Shown piece after piece: positions 1 through 7,959 of a stretch of DNA of 48,680 nucleotides. This DNA is from Collinsella sp. TF05-9AC. GTDB taxonomy: Bacteria; Actinomycetota; Coriobacteriia; Coriobacteriales; Coriobacteriaceae. The stretch spans positions 1-48,680 of the forward strand of contig NZ_QSSH01000013.1 in assembly GCF_003438495.1 (NCBI RefSeq), given 5' to 3'. Made by a program: the position numbers and the translations under genes. Under the pieces are notes generated by a model. The model did no database searches. It saw nothing but the letters and a program-made list of their open reading frames with translations, and was not told the DNA's origin. Numbering within the stretch: the stretch's first letter is position 1; the number at the start of each line of letters is the position of its first letter.

Positions 1-68
1 CACGAAGTGCGCAGCGGGGGTCCTGCCATGTCCGAGGACGATTTGGGGGCAAAGCCCCTGGCCTCCCC
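1..68. repeat. right half of a long palindromic element, cut by the window edge
   Basis: The first 68 bases closely match the right half of the palindrome at 12040-12160. They share the order GCGCAGCGGGGTCCTG, then ATGTCCGAGGACGATTTGGG, then a GTAAGCCC/CAAAGCCC block and GGCCTCC. The left arm would lie outside the window. It sits just beyond the 3' end of the leftward homoserine kinase gene, as the 12-kb copy sits between two convergent gene ends. Confidence 0.7.
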
Positions 69-89
69 GGCGAGTATACGGGACGGCGA

Positions 90-971
90 CTACAGGTATT
101 CGATCTGGGCGCCTTCCGTGTCGCACGTCAGAATATGCGTGTCACACTTGGGGAACTGCTCACGCAGCTTGACCTGCAGGAACTTTGCCACGATGGTGTC
201 GTCGGTTACAGCCATGAGGGTCGAGCCCGAACCGCTGATCCAGATGGTCTTAGCGCCTCCGTTAAGGCAGGTGTCGCGCACGGCGTTGTAGTCGGGGATG
301 AGGCGGCGGCGATAGGGCTCCTGGATGCGGTCGTCGTTGGCGGCGGCAATCAGGTCAAGGTCGCCGGTTTCCAGGCCGCGCGTCATGCCGGCGATGCGGC
401 CCATTTGCCATACGGCGGTGGAGAGTGGAATCTCCTGCGGCACAACCTTGCGCGCTTCGCTCGTATGCACCTCGTAGGGCGGAATCACGGTAATAAAACG
501 CAGGCGATCGCTCACCTCGTAGCGCAGGCACTGGGGGAGCGAATCGGTCGGCGTAAAGGAGCAGACGGCGCCGCCCAGGATAGCAGGGGCGACGTTATCG
601 GGATGGCCCTCGACCTCGGTGGCAATGCGGACGAGCTCGGCACGGTCGACGGTGTGGCCCGTCAGCGCGGCGGCCGCCATGATGCCGGCGACGACGCAGG
701 TGGAGCTGGAACCCAGGCCGCGGGCGACGGGCACGTCGGTCTGAATGTCGATAGCGACGGGGAAGGCCGGCTCGCCCCATGCGGCCAGTGCATCGACAAA
801 GCTAACGTAGACCAGGTTGTTCTCGTTTTGGAACTCCTCGGGGCAGCCCGTGATGGTGAGCTTGTCGGCGCGCTCGAAGGTGAAGTGCGAGTAGAGGCTG
901 ACGGCCATGCCGAGGGTATCGTAGCCGATGCCTAGGTTGGCGCTGGTTGCTGGGACGGTGATTTTGATCAT
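90..971 (-). CDS. thrB: homoserine kinase
   Basis: This 293-residue protein phosphorylates L-homoserine with ATP to O-phospho-L-homoserine, the substrate of threonine synthase, in the cytoplasm. It is a GHMP-family kinase. The N-terminal strand MIKITVPATSANLGIGYDTLG is typical, and the phosphate-binding motif PVARGLGSSS lies at residues 81-90. The C-terminal GHMP part includes ISGSGSTLMAV. The start is set by an AGGAGG ribosome site 6 bases before ATG at 971; a longer reading frame to 1043 runs into a palindrome and lacks family sequence. It follows thrC on the same strand, but a terminator-like hairpin and a long palindrome separate them, so thrB may be partly uncoupled or have its own promoter. 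Confidence 0.95.
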   Translation of the reverse strand: MIKITVPATSANLGIGYDTLGMAVSLYSHFTFERADKLTITGCPEEFQNENNLVYVSFVDALAAWGEPAFPVAIDIQTDVPVARGLGSSSTCVVAGIMAAAALTGHTVDRAELVRIATEVEGHPDNVAPAILGGAVCSFTPTDSLPQCLRYEVSDRLRFITVIPPYEVHTSEARKVVPQEIPLSTAVWQMGRIAGMTRGLETGDLDLIAAANDDRIQEPYRRRLIPDYNAVRDTCLNGGAKTIWISGSGSTLMAVTDDTIVAKFLQVKLREQFPKCDTHILTCDTEGAQIEYL

Positions 972-985
972 GTGGGTCCTCCTGG

Positions 986-1097
986 GCGGGTCTGGCCGTT
1001 TAGTTCGCTGCTCGGGCAGTCCTGGCTCGCTCGGAAAGCACATTAAGTGCTTTCCGGCTCGTGCGGAACTCGCGACGAACTAAACGGCCAGACCCGC
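986..1097. repeat. long palindrome between thrC and thrB (22-bp perfect arms)
   Basis: The outer arms at 986-1007 and 1076-1097 are perfect 22-bp inverted repeats containing CTGGCCGTTTAGTTCG. The centre holds a second perfect hairpin, CGGAAAGCAC-ATTAA-GTGCTTTCCG, at 1032-1056. The total length of 112 bp and the nested architecture match the palindromes at 5403-5520 and 12040-12160, although the sequences differ. Confidence 0.85.
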
Positions 1098-1140
1098 TCG
1101 CATGCTCGTCATCATTCCGAAAGCTAAATAAATAGAAGGT

Positions 1141-1160
1141 GCGCCGGCTTTCGCCGGCGC
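1141..1160 (-). terminator. terminator hairpin after thrC
   Basis: The perfect 8-bp stem GCGCCGGC with loop TTTC begins 12 bases past the thrC stop. On the minus strand it is followed by ACCTTCTATTTATTTAG, a moderately U-rich run. It probably terminates or attenuates thrC transcription before thrB. Confidence 0.65.
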
Positions 1161-1172
1161 TTAATAAGGGAT

Positions 1173-2690
1173 CTAGTTGGTGCTCATTCGTTTTGCTGCG
1201 GACTCGACGTAGTTTGCCATCTCATCGACGTCGCAGACGTCTTCGAAACGGACGGGCTTGGATTCGAGTTCGGCGAGCTGGGTCGGGGCGACCGTGTTGG
1301 TGGCCTGCTCGAGCACACGCATAGCCTCAAAATCATCCTCGGGAACGTCGAGGCCCAGGGCGTCGCAGCAGGCACGCGGGAACTTGTAGGGGCTGGCGGT
1401 CGAAAGCAGCACGCGGGCCTTGGCGCCCTCGGCGGGGGCGACCTTTTCAAAGACGTGATAGCCGCAAGCGGTGTGCGGGTCGATCACGTAGCCGTTCGCA
1501 TCCCAGCAACTCTTGATGGCAGCGCGGACCTCGTCCTCGCTGGCCCAACCGCAGCCAAAGACGCTCTGAATCTTTGCCAGCAGGTCGGCGGGAACCTCGT
1601 AGCGACCCGTCTGGGCAAGCTGCTCCATAAGGCCGGCAACGAGCTCGCAGTCGCCGTCGGACAGGAAGTACAGCATGCGCTCCAGGTTGGAGCTAATAAG
1701 GATGTCCATCGACGGCGAGATGGTCGTGAAGAACGGGCGGTTACGGTCGTAAACGCCGGTGGTCAGAAAGTCGGCAAGCACGTTGTTCTTGTCGCTCGCC
1801 ACGACGAGCTTGGCGACGGGCAGACCCATGCGCTTGGCATAGTAGCCGGCCAGGATATCGCCAAAATTGCCGGTCGGTACGCAGAACTCCACGGCGTCGC
1901 CGGCCTCGATGGCGCCGGCGCGCAGCAGCTGCGCATAGGCGGCAAAGTAGTAGACGACCTGCGGTACCAGGCGGCCGACGTTGATGGAGTTGGCGCTCGA
2001 AAGCACCGTGCCGGCGGCCTCCAGGCGCTCGGCAAGCTCCTTATCGGCAAAGATGCGCTTGACGGCGCTCTGGGCGTCGTCAAAGTTGCCGCGGATGCCG
2101 CAGACGGCGACGTTGTCGCCCTCCTGCGTGGACATCTGCAGGTTCTGGACGCGGCTGACCTTGCCCTCGGGATAAAAGACGGTAATGCCCGTGCCCGGAG
2201 CGTCGGCAAAACCGGCGAGTGCGGCCTTGCCCGTGTCGCCCGACGTGGCGGTGACGATCATGATGCGCTCGGCGCCGCCGTCCTTGGCGGAAGTGCGGGC
2301 CATCAGACGGGGGAGCATCTGCAGGGCGACGTCCTTGAAGGCGCTTGTGGGGCCGCCAAAGAGCTCCATCACATAGGTCTGGGGGGCGTCAGCGCCCGGC
2401 GCAGCGTCGAGTTTGACGAGCGGCGTAACCTCTTCACTCGTGAACGTGCCGCGGTATGCCTCGTCGACACACGCCGAAATTTCTTCGGCCGTGTAATCAT
2501 TCAGTAACATTCCCAACACATCTTGAGCGATTTCAAAGTACGATTTATCTGCAAGCGAGCTGATATCGACCTGCTGGGTGCCGAGCTCGTCCGAGACAAA
2601 CAAACCCCCGTCGGGAGCGATGCCGGTGCGGATTGCCACCTTACTTGAGCACGATAAAGTGCGTCCTCGTGTACTATGATAAGTTCCCAT
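1173..2690 (-). CDS. thrC: threonine synthase
   Basis: This PLP enzyme of 505 residues converts O-phospho-L-homoserine to L-threonine and phosphate. The N terminus MGTYHSTRG..APDGGLFV is the usual threonine-synthase opening. The PLP lysine lies in PTSAFKD (Lys119), and the phosphate-binding region is TATSGDTGKAALAGF. The length fits the bacterial/yeast-type family. Start: ATG at 2690 has GAGGAG about 9 bases upstream; a further upstream ATG at 2735 adds 15 residues without family character. It is transcribed divergently from aspartate kinase with about 100 bp between the starts, so the two ends of the pathway probably share a promoter region. Confidence 0.95.
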   Translation of the reverse strand: MGTYHSTRGRTLSCSSKVAIRTGIAPDGGLFVSDELGTQQVDISSLADKSYFEIAQDVLGMLLNDYTAEEISACVDEAYRGTFTSEEVTPLVKLDAAPGADAPQTYVMELFGGPTSAFKDVALQMLPRLMARTSAKDGGAERIMIVTATSGDTGKAALAGFADAPGTGITVFYPEGKVSRVQNLQMSTQEGDNVAVCGIRGNFDDAQSAVKRIFADKELAERLEAAGTVLSSANSINVGRLVPQVVYYFAAYAQLLRAGAIEAGDAVEFCVPTGNFGDILAGYYAKRMGLPVAKLVVASDKNNVLADFLTTGVYDRNRPFFTTISPSMDILISSNLERMLYFLSDGDCELVAGLMEQLAQTGRYEVPADLLAKIQSVFGCGWASEDEVRAAIKSCWDANGYVIDPHTACGYHVFEKVAPAEGAKARVLLSTASPYKFPRACCDALGLDVPEDDFEAMRVLEQATNTVAPTQLAELESKPVRFEDVCDVDEMANYVESAAKRMSTN

Positions 2691-2793
2691 ATAACACTGC
2701 TCCTCGGATGCCTTGGACCCAATCGGTGAAACCATGGTATCAGAGCGCGCAAAACAGGTTTGCAGAGGCTTTTAGAAAGGTAACCTCAAGCCC

Positions 2794-4182
2794 ATGATTA
2801 AGATTGCCAAGTTTGGCGGCTCGTCGGTCGCCGACGCCGAACACTTCAAGAAGATCAAGGCCATCGTCGATGCCGACCCTGCCCGCCGTTTTGTGGTGGT
2901 TTCCGCCTGCGGCCGCCGCTTTAAGGGCGACACTAAGGTAACCGACCTGCTCTACCTGGTTAACGCGCACGTTAAGTATCACGTGTCGTGCGAGGAACTA
3001 CTCGAGGACATCGGCCAGCGCTATTTTGATATCGCTGACGAGTTGGAGCTCACCTATCCCATCCGCGAGGAGTTCGCGGCCTTTGCCGAGCGCGCCCGCT
3101 CGGGCGGCTACTCTACCGAGGAGCTCGTGAGCCGTGGCGAGTACTTCACCGCTCGCCTGATGGCGGAGTACCTGGGCCTGCCGTTCTTGGACGCCGCGAC
3201 GGTTGTGGCGTTCCATCACGACGGTACGCTCAGCATGAATCGCACCTCCGAGCTGGTGCAGGAGTACGGTCAACAGGGCGGCTTTGTTATGCCTGGTTTC
3301 TACGGCGCGACGCGAGAGGGCCAGATCAAGCTGCTCGACCGTGGCGGCGGCGATATCTCGGGCTCGATCCTGGCCAAGTGCCTGGGCGCCGATCTGTACG
3401 AGAACTGGACCGACGTTTCGGGTTTCTATTCTGCCGATCCGCGTATTGTTCCCGAGGCTCAGCCCATTGCGCGCGTTACCTACGAGGAGCTGCGCGAGCT
3501 TTCGTACATGGGTGCGAGCGTCCTGCACGAGGAGGCCGTGTTCCCCGTGCGCGAGGCAGGCATTCCGCTGGTCATCAAGAACACCAATGCGCCGCAGGAC
3601 CCCGGCACCATCATTAGCGAGACGGCTGATGAGGGCGAGGCAGAGCCCATCATTACCGGCGTGACCGGCAAGCGCGGTTTTGTCGCCATCAACGTGGCCC
3701 GCGACCGCACCAAGCCCCGCGTTGGCTTTATGCGCCGTGCGCTTTCGGTGTTCGAGCGTTATGACGTTTCCGTCGAGCACATGCCCACCGGTGTCGACCG
3801 CTTTGGCGCCGTGGTGCAGGAGCGGGACGTTCACGATTCGCTGTACTCGCTCGTAGGCGACATTCAGCAGGAGGTCGAGCCGCTCGAGATCGAGGTTGTC
3901 GAGGGTCTGGCACTTATCGCGACCGTTGGCCGCAACCTGCGCGGTCGTGCCGGCATCTCTGGCCATCTGTTTGGCATGCTTGGCCAGGCCGGCGTGAGCG
4001 TGCGTATGATTTCGCAGAGCTGCGACGAGATCAACATCATCATTGGCGTGGAGGAGAAGGACTTCGATCTGGCGATTCGGACCATTTACCATGCCTTCTC
4101 CGATGAGAACGGCATTGTGAAGGTCTCCGACCTGGAGGCTTCCGCGCCGGTCGATCCTGCTCTGGCTGCGCTCCACAAGTAG
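2794..4182 (+). CDS. lysC: aspartate kinase with C-terminal ACT domains
   Basis: This 462-residue protein catalyses ATP-dependent phosphorylation of L-aspartate, the first step toward lysine, threonine and methionine. It has KFGGSS at residues 6-11, the variant active-site motif DRGGGDISGS near 182-191, and TDVSGFYSADPRI. The C-terminal third (from about residue 300) carries two ACT regulatory domains, including SVFERYDVSVEHMPTGVDRF and ISGHLFGMLGQAGVSVRMI. This makes it a monofunctional allosteric kinase that resembles the AKIII/YclM type more than the alpha/beta (LysC) type. Feedback by lysine and/or threonine is likely but the effector cannot be read from sequence. The symbol lysC is used loosely. 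A strong terminator follows at 4256. Confidence 0.92.
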   Translation: MIKIAKFGGSSVADAEHFKKIKAIVDADPARRFVVVSACGRRFKGDTKVTDLLYLVNAHVKYHVSCEELLEDIGQRYFDIADELELTYPIREEFAAFAERARSGGYSTEELVSRGEYFTARLMAEYLGLPFLDAATVVAFHHDGTLSMNRTSELVQEYGQQGGFVMPGFYGATREGQIKLLDRGGGDISGSILAKCLGADLYENWTDVSGFYSADPRIVPEAQPIARVTYEELRELSYMGASVLHEEAVFPVREAGIPLVIKNTNAPQDPGTIISETADEGEAEPIITGVTGKRGFVAINVARDRTKPRVGFMRRALSVFERYDVSVEHMPTGVDRFGAVVQERDVHDSLYSLVGDIQQEVEPLEIEVVEGLALIATVGRNLRGRAGISGHLFGMLGQAGVSVRMISQSCDEINIIIGVEEKDFDLAIRTIYHAFSDENGIVKVSDLEASAPVDPALAALHK

Positions 4183-4194
4183 CTGCTATCTCGC

Positions 4195-4224
4195 TAGATT
4201 TTTGGGACTCGCCTCAAAAATCTA
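4195..4224. repeat. perfect 10-bp hairpin after aspartate kinase
   Basis: TAGATTTTTG and CAAAAATCTA form a perfect inverted repeat with a 10-base loop, 13 bases after the aspartate kinase stop. No T-tract follows. It may protect the 3' end of the mRNA or help the stronger hairpin at 4256. Confidence 0.5.
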
Positions 4225-4255
4225 CGGCGGGGCGTTTCGTTTCGGTTTCGTTTCG

Positions 4256-4290
4256 ACGGGGCGGGTTTCGTGCCCGCCCCGTTCTTGTAT
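4256..4290 (+). terminator. rho-independent terminator after aspartate kinase
   Basis: The perfect 10-bp GC-rich stem ACGGGGCGGG/CCCGCCCCGT with a 7-base loop is followed by TCTTGTAT. It separates aspartate kinase from asd, which starts 75 bases later and so probably has its own promoter or receives read-through. Confidence 0.75.
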
Positions 4291-4356
4291 ACACTGGCAA
4301 CAATAATCGGCCTGCTTGGCGTGCGGGCGATAGCCACAACCTTTAAAGGGGGAAGC

Positions 4357-5382
4357 ATGAAACAGTACACGGTTGCTATTTTGGGCGCGACGGGAGCCGT
4401 GGGCACCCAGATGCTCGAGTGCCTCAACGAGCAGGAGTTTCCGGTCGGTAAGCTCAAACTGCTGGCAAGTGCACGCTCCGCGGGCAAGACCGTTGAGTTC
4501 CGCGGCGAGCAGATTGTGATCGAAGAGGCTTGCCCCGAGGCCTTTGAGGGCTGCGATATTGTGCTTGGCGCCGCCGGCGACGACATCGCCAAGGAGCTGC
4601 TGCCCGAGGCCGTCAAGCGCGGTGCCGTCGTGGTCGACAACAGCCATGCCTTCCGCATGGACCCCGAGGTGCCGCTGGTCGTGCCCGAGATCAACGCCGA
4701 CGACATCAAGCGGCATCACGGCCTTATCGCCAACCCCAACTGCGCGACCATCATCGGCCTGGTTCCCACCTGGCCGCTGCATCAGCTTGCAGGCGTGAAG
4801 CGTATGATCGTCTCGACGTATCAGGCAGCTTCGGGTGCCGGCGCCCCCGGCATGGCGGAGCTCGAGGCTCAGCTGGCTGCCCTGGGCCGTGGCGAGGAGA
4901 TTCCCGAGCCGCGTGCGTTTGCCGCTCAGCTGGCGAGTAACCTGATTCCGCAGATCGGCGGCGTCAAGGAGGAGGGCTTTACCTCCGAGGAGATGAAACT
5001 GCAGAACGAGGGCCGCAAGATCATGCACCTGCCCGAGCTGCGCGTGAACTGCACTTGCGTGCGCGTGCCCGTGCTGCGCTCGCACTCCGAGAGCATTACG
5101 CTCGAGTTTGAGCGCGACATTACGGTTGATGAGGCCCGCGCTGCGCTGGCTGCCGCTCCTGGCGTCAAGCTGGTTGACGATATGGCTGCCGAGGATGCAC
5201 GCGACCGCTTCCCCATGCCGATGGATACGTCCGACCAGGACCTGATTTGGGTCGGCCGCGTGCGTCGCGACATCTCGAACCCCGAGGCCGCGCGCGGCAT
5301 CACCTTCTGGTGCTGCGGCGACCAAATCCGTAAGGGCGCGGCAACCAACGCCGTCCAGATCGCTAAGCTGCTCTGCGAGTAG
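4357..5382 (+). CDS. asd: aspartate-semialdehyde dehydrogenase
   Basis: This 341-residue enzyme reduces L-4-aspartyl phosphate to L-aspartate 4-semialdehyde with NADPH, the second step of the aspartate family. The Rossmann motif GATGAVG lies at residues 10-16. The catalytic cysteine is Cys129 in NPNCATI and the general-base histidine is His243 in LRSHSES. The length is typical. The ATG at 4357 follows AAAGGGGGAAGC, a good ribosome site; an in-frame ATG at 4270 lies in the terminator of the previous gene and is rejected. Together with thrB, thrC and aspartate kinase it covers the threonine route except homoserine dehydrogenase, which is not in the window. Confidence 0.96.
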   Translation: MKQYTVAILGATGAVGTQMLECLNEQEFPVGKLKLLASARSAGKTVEFRGEQIVIEEACPEAFEGCDIVLGAAGDDIAKELLPEAVKRGAVVVDNSHAFRMDPEVPLVVPEINADDIKRHHGLIANPNCATIIGLVPTWPLHQLAGVKRMIVSTYQAASGAGAPGMAELEAQLAALGRGEEIPEPRAFAAQLASNLIPQIGGVKEEGFTSEEMKLQNEGRKIMHLPELRVNCTCVRVPVLRSHSESITLEFERDITVDEARAALAAAPGVKLVDDMAAEDARDRFPMPMDTSDQDLIWVGRVRRDISNPEAARGITFWCCGDQIRKGAATNAVQIAKLLCE

Positions 5383-5402
5383 CGGTGGACCTGTCCGGCG
5401 TG

Positions 5403-5520
5403 GGCCGGGCTTAGTTTTCAGAACGTCCTCGACCATGTGTGGCGCCTTGTCCTGCTCCTTCGGAGCCGCGGACAAGGCGCCACACTGGTCTGCGGAGTGT
5501 TCTGAAAACTAAGCCCGGCC
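5403..5520. repeat. 118-bp near-perfect palindrome downstream of asd
   Basis: The outer arms at 5403-5424 and 5499-5520 are perfect 22-bp inverted repeats (core GGGCTTAGTTTTCAGAAC). Further inward GTGTGGCGCCTTGTCC pairs with GGACAAGGCGCCACAC, and the tip GCTCC-TTC-GGAGC also pairs. The whole element could fold into one long hairpin. It begins 20 bp after the asd stop and occupies the first part of the 352-bp gap before ogt. The rest of that gap (5521-5734) is GC-rich with no gene seen; the ogt ribosome site is at its end. Confidence 0.88.
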
Positions 5521-5734
5521 CCCGCCTGCGGTGACGCTGCTGCGAGCGGCCTGCGATGGGGTCGTTGTTGGTTGAGGCCGCTGGGCTGATGTGGGGGCGC
5601 GTGGCTGTTGCGGGCCCTGGTCCCGGCGGCGGCCTCGGCGCTGCGCGCCTGCTGCCTTGGGTGACTTTGGGGTCGATTGGGGTTGTCTGCACAATTCGCG
5701 GTATTATGTTGCGGAGTTTTGAAAGGAGCCGCTG

Positions 5735-6313
5735 GTGGTCACGACGACGTTTGCTTCGCCTTTGGGCGAAATCTTGCTTGCCGCTGATGGCCGCGGTCTG
5801 ACGGGGCTTTGGTTTGAGGGACAGGAGCATTTTGGCTCCACGCTTCTCAAAGAAGATCCTGAACATGTTGAAGGCGCCGATGCAGTTTCTGGTGCTGGCG
5901 GCATGTCGTCGGTGAGTCCTGCAAATGGTGCGGCTTCTTCGGTGCTTGAGCGTTCGTGGGCTTGGCTGAATGCTTATTTTGCAGGGCAGGAACCTCGGTT
6001 TACGCCGCCGTTGCATTTGATTGGCACGGCGTTTCAGCGTGAAGTTTGGTACGAGCTGCTTTCCATTCCGCGTGGCGAGGTCGCCACGTATGGCGAGATT
6101 GCCCAGCGTGTTGCGGCTCGACATCGTGTGCCGGGAAACGAGGATCCCGTTGTGTCTCCTCGTGCGGTGGGGGCTGCGGTCGCGCGTAATCCCATTTCGA
6201 TTATTGTGCCGTGCCATCGCGTGGTGGCGGCCGACGGCTCGCTTAACGGATATGCCGGCGGGCTTGATCGCAAGGAGTGGCTGCTTCGGCTTGAGGGCGC
6301 GTACGAGGAGTAA
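5735..6313 (+). CDS. ogt: methylated-DNA--protein-cysteine S-methyltransferase
   Basis: This 192-residue suicide repair protein transfers the methyl group from O6-methylguanine to its own cysteine. The active site is VPCHRV with acceptor Cys160. The DNA-binding helix and hinge region FQREVWYELLSIPRGEVATYGEIA and the C-terminal GGLDRKEWLLRLEG are typical. The N-terminal domain is short and carries an Ala/Ser-rich stretch at about residues 45-70. The start is GTG at 5735, chosen because AAAGGAG lies 6 bases upstream and TTFASPLGE is the usual N terminus. It is monocistronic, and 62-bp repeats follow its end. Confidence 0.93.
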   Translation: MVTTTFASPLGEILLAADGRGLTGLWFEGQEHFGSTLLKEDPEHVEGADAVSGAGGMSSVSPANGAASSVLERSWAWLNAYFAGQEPRFTPPLHLIGTAFQREVWYELLSIPRGEVATYGEIAQRVAARHRVPGNEDPVVSPRAVGAAVARNPISIIVPCHRVVAADGSLNGYAGGLDRKEWLLRLEGAYEE

Positions 6314-6352
6314 CACTCGAGCGCTTTGCATAGCCAAGATGCCGTGAAAGAA

Positions 6353-6508
6353 CGGGACATGCTTTCCGAATGGAGGCTCAGACGGAAACTACGTCCCGGA
6401 ATTCCGTTTTAAAGCGGGATGCGCTTTCCGAATGGCGTTCCAAGCGGAAACCGTGTCCCGGAATACAGCCTCAGAGTGGGACACCGTTTCCGGCTGAGAC
6501 CACCTGCC
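6353..6508. repeat. 62-bp tandem repeat of hairpin units (2.5 copies)
   Basis: Units begin at 6353, 6415 and 6477, an exact 62-bp period. Each starts with a GGGA(C/T)..GCTTTCCG-type block and carries CGGAAA....GTCCC about 25 bases on, so each full unit is itself an inverted repeat. Unit 3 keeps only the left block (GGGACACCGTTTCCG). It lies between ogt and a gene-remnant region, right next to a chloride-channel fragment. Confidence 0.8.
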
Positions 6509-6519
6509 TGGACATCGAT

Positions 6520-6747
6520 CTACGCCCGCTCCTGCAGGGCGTAGATGGACTTATCCATGTTGAACAGGTAAGCCACAACGCAGACAATAATGAACATCGG
6601 CAAGTTACCAAAGCCGAAGACTTCGCAGCCAATAAGGATGGGTGCGAGCAGCGTATTGGTGGCGCTGCCAAAGACGGCTGCGTAGCCCAGTGCGGCGCAG
6701 AGCTCGACGGGCATGCCGAGTTGAGCCTCGTTATGGCGACATCTGGG
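6520..6747 (-). pseudogene. C-terminal fragment of a CLC-type chloride channel
   Basis: On the minus strand, frame HNEAQLGMPVELCAALGYAAV..SATNTLLAPILIG..GNLPMFIIVCVVAYLFNMDKSIYALQ reads as the last transmembrane part of a voltage-gated chloride-channel (CLC) family protein. It ends at a normal stop at 6520-6522. Only about 75 residues of an expected 400 or more remain. Upstream it abuts, in a different frame, the Abi-like fragment at about 6738-6747. The internal ATG at 6714 has no visible ribosome site. It is best read as debris from a deletion. Assignment to CLC is from sequence character and is moderately sure. Confidence 0.6.
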
Positions 6748-7094
6748 TAACAGAAAGGCCCGCGTTCCTCAGAGGCAAGATAGGCAATTCTGCTTCTGAG
6801 GTAGATCTCAATTCTGCCGACCGCACTGCCGACCGCATCAAACATTAACTGCCGGAGGGCTCGGTCAAATTCATACGTGTAGATGATGGTTTCGAATGTT
6901 GTGCCTTCGCGAAAGATGGTAATCCCGGACTTGCATTTGGTTTTGTAGGGAAACCAGTAGGCCGACAGTCTGTAGTGGTTGGCTTCGACCAAAGCTCGCT
7001 CGAGTTCGCTTTGATCAGAGCACTTAAGACCCTTGTTTTCTGTCAATAGTGCTATTTGTTCGTTGATGGATATCCGCGACTTCTGGTATTTCAT
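6738..7094 (-). pseudogene. truncated Abi-like (AbiD/AbiF family) protein
   Basis: The first 115-120 residues (MKYQKSRISINEQIALL..., ANHYRLSAYWFPYK, YEFDRALRQLMFDAVGSAVGRIEIYLRSRIAYL) match the N-terminal part of the Abi_2/AbiD-AbiF abortive-infection family, proteins of roughly 300 residues linked to phage defence. After PFCYPDVA the homology stops at about 6738, and the same frame continues as a frameshifted read-through of a chloride-channel fragment to 6471. A ribosome site (AAGAGG) precedes the ATG at 7094, so a chimeric 207-residue product could be made, but no full function is expected. Confidence 0.7.
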
Positions 7095-7264
7095 TAAGCC
7101 TCTTGATAGAAAAAGAGCTGGAGTTGCGCATCGTTGAGAGGCTTTCCAGCTTTAGCAAAACAAACTTATAAGATGCGACGGGCCGCGTCAAGATAATTAC
7201 CGGACGGCCTAGGAGGCGGCTGGTTGGCTGGCTTAAAACCTAGCGCGTGAAATGACGCTCCGCG

Positions 7265-7903
7265 CTATTCAGCGCGCTTGATAGGATGACGAACCACGGT
7301 CTTTAGTTTCTCCGGTGCACATTTGCGTGGATCGGAGAGATAGATTTCGTGATGTAAACGGGTATCTGAGAAGTCGGGGACATAGCCCTGCTCGGTCGTG
7401 TATTCATGCATGGCGTCCACGGTCGCCGGTTCGTTGTCGTAAGGTCCGGTATGCATGCACTGTACGCACAGGCCCTCGTCAGCCTTAAGCAGCTCGACTG
7501 CGGAAAAGTCCAGCTTCTTTTTGGCCGTGGCTTCCGCGACGGCCCAGTCAAAGTCTGTCTGGGTGACGAAATCGGGCAGACGGATACACGAGATAAAGTT
7601 GAAATCGTCTTTGCGCACGTAATCGATGTCGCTGCTGGTGGAGTCTTGCCACCAGAAGCCCTCGAGCGGCGGTACCACAAAGTCGAAATAGCCTTCGATG
7701 TTTCTCGGACCTTTCTTCGACATCTTGATGGTGTAAGCGACGCCGTAAAGCAGCGGAAGGGCACTTTGATACTCGCCGTCTGCGGTGTTTGGGTCGCCCT
7801 TTCCGCGCACGGCGACATAGCTCATGGGCGGGACAGTTACGATGCTCGGTTTGCTGGCAGGCCTGTAGAGCTCCTTGCATTCCTTTTTAAAGTCGAACGC
7901 CAT
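7265..7903 (-). CDS. GyrI-like small-molecule-binding domain protein
   Basis: This 212-residue cytoplasmic protein belongs to the stand-alone GyrI-like (SOUL/GyrI fold) family. It opens with MAFDFKKECKELYRP and contains PMSYVAVRGKGDPN, YTIKMSKKGPRNIEGYFDFVV, LEGFWW and CMHTGPYDNE, all typical. There is no HTH domain, so it is not a MerR/AraC regulator. Family members bind small hydrophobic or toxic molecules; some, such as E. coli SbmC/GyrI, protect gyrase. The ATG at 7903 follows GAAAGG. A perfect CGAAC-N4-GTTCG box lies 57 bp upstream, which suggests LexA control. The ligand is unknown. Confidence 0.8.
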   Translation of the reverse strand: MAFDFKKECKELYRPASKPSIVTVPPMSYVAVRGKGDPNTADGEYQSALPLLYGVAYTIKMSKKGPRNIEGYFDFVVPPLEGFWWQDSTSSDIDYVRKDDFNFISCIRLPDFVTQTDFDWAVAEATAKKKLDFSAVELLKADEGLCVQCMHTGPYDNEPATVDAMHEYTTEQGYVPDFSDTRLHHEIYLSDPRKCAPEKLKTVVRHPIKRAE

Positions 7904-7959
7904 GGCGGCCGCCTTTCTGCGTAGGGACCCGTGTAACTGTCAGCATCATATCATAGAAA

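Noticed and set aside
135..935. Long open frames opposite thrB, thrC (1455-2507), aspartate kinase (2998-4176), asd (4222-5475) and the activase (36268-38886)
   Set aside because: They are antisense shadows produced by high-GC codon bias; their proteins have no family motifs and lack ribosome sites, while the opposite strand encodes clear enzymes.
2691..2793. T-box or threonine attenuator in the thrC/aspartate kinase divergent region
   Set aside because: Only about 100 bp separate the two starts, with no T-box consensus and no Thr-rich leader peptide.
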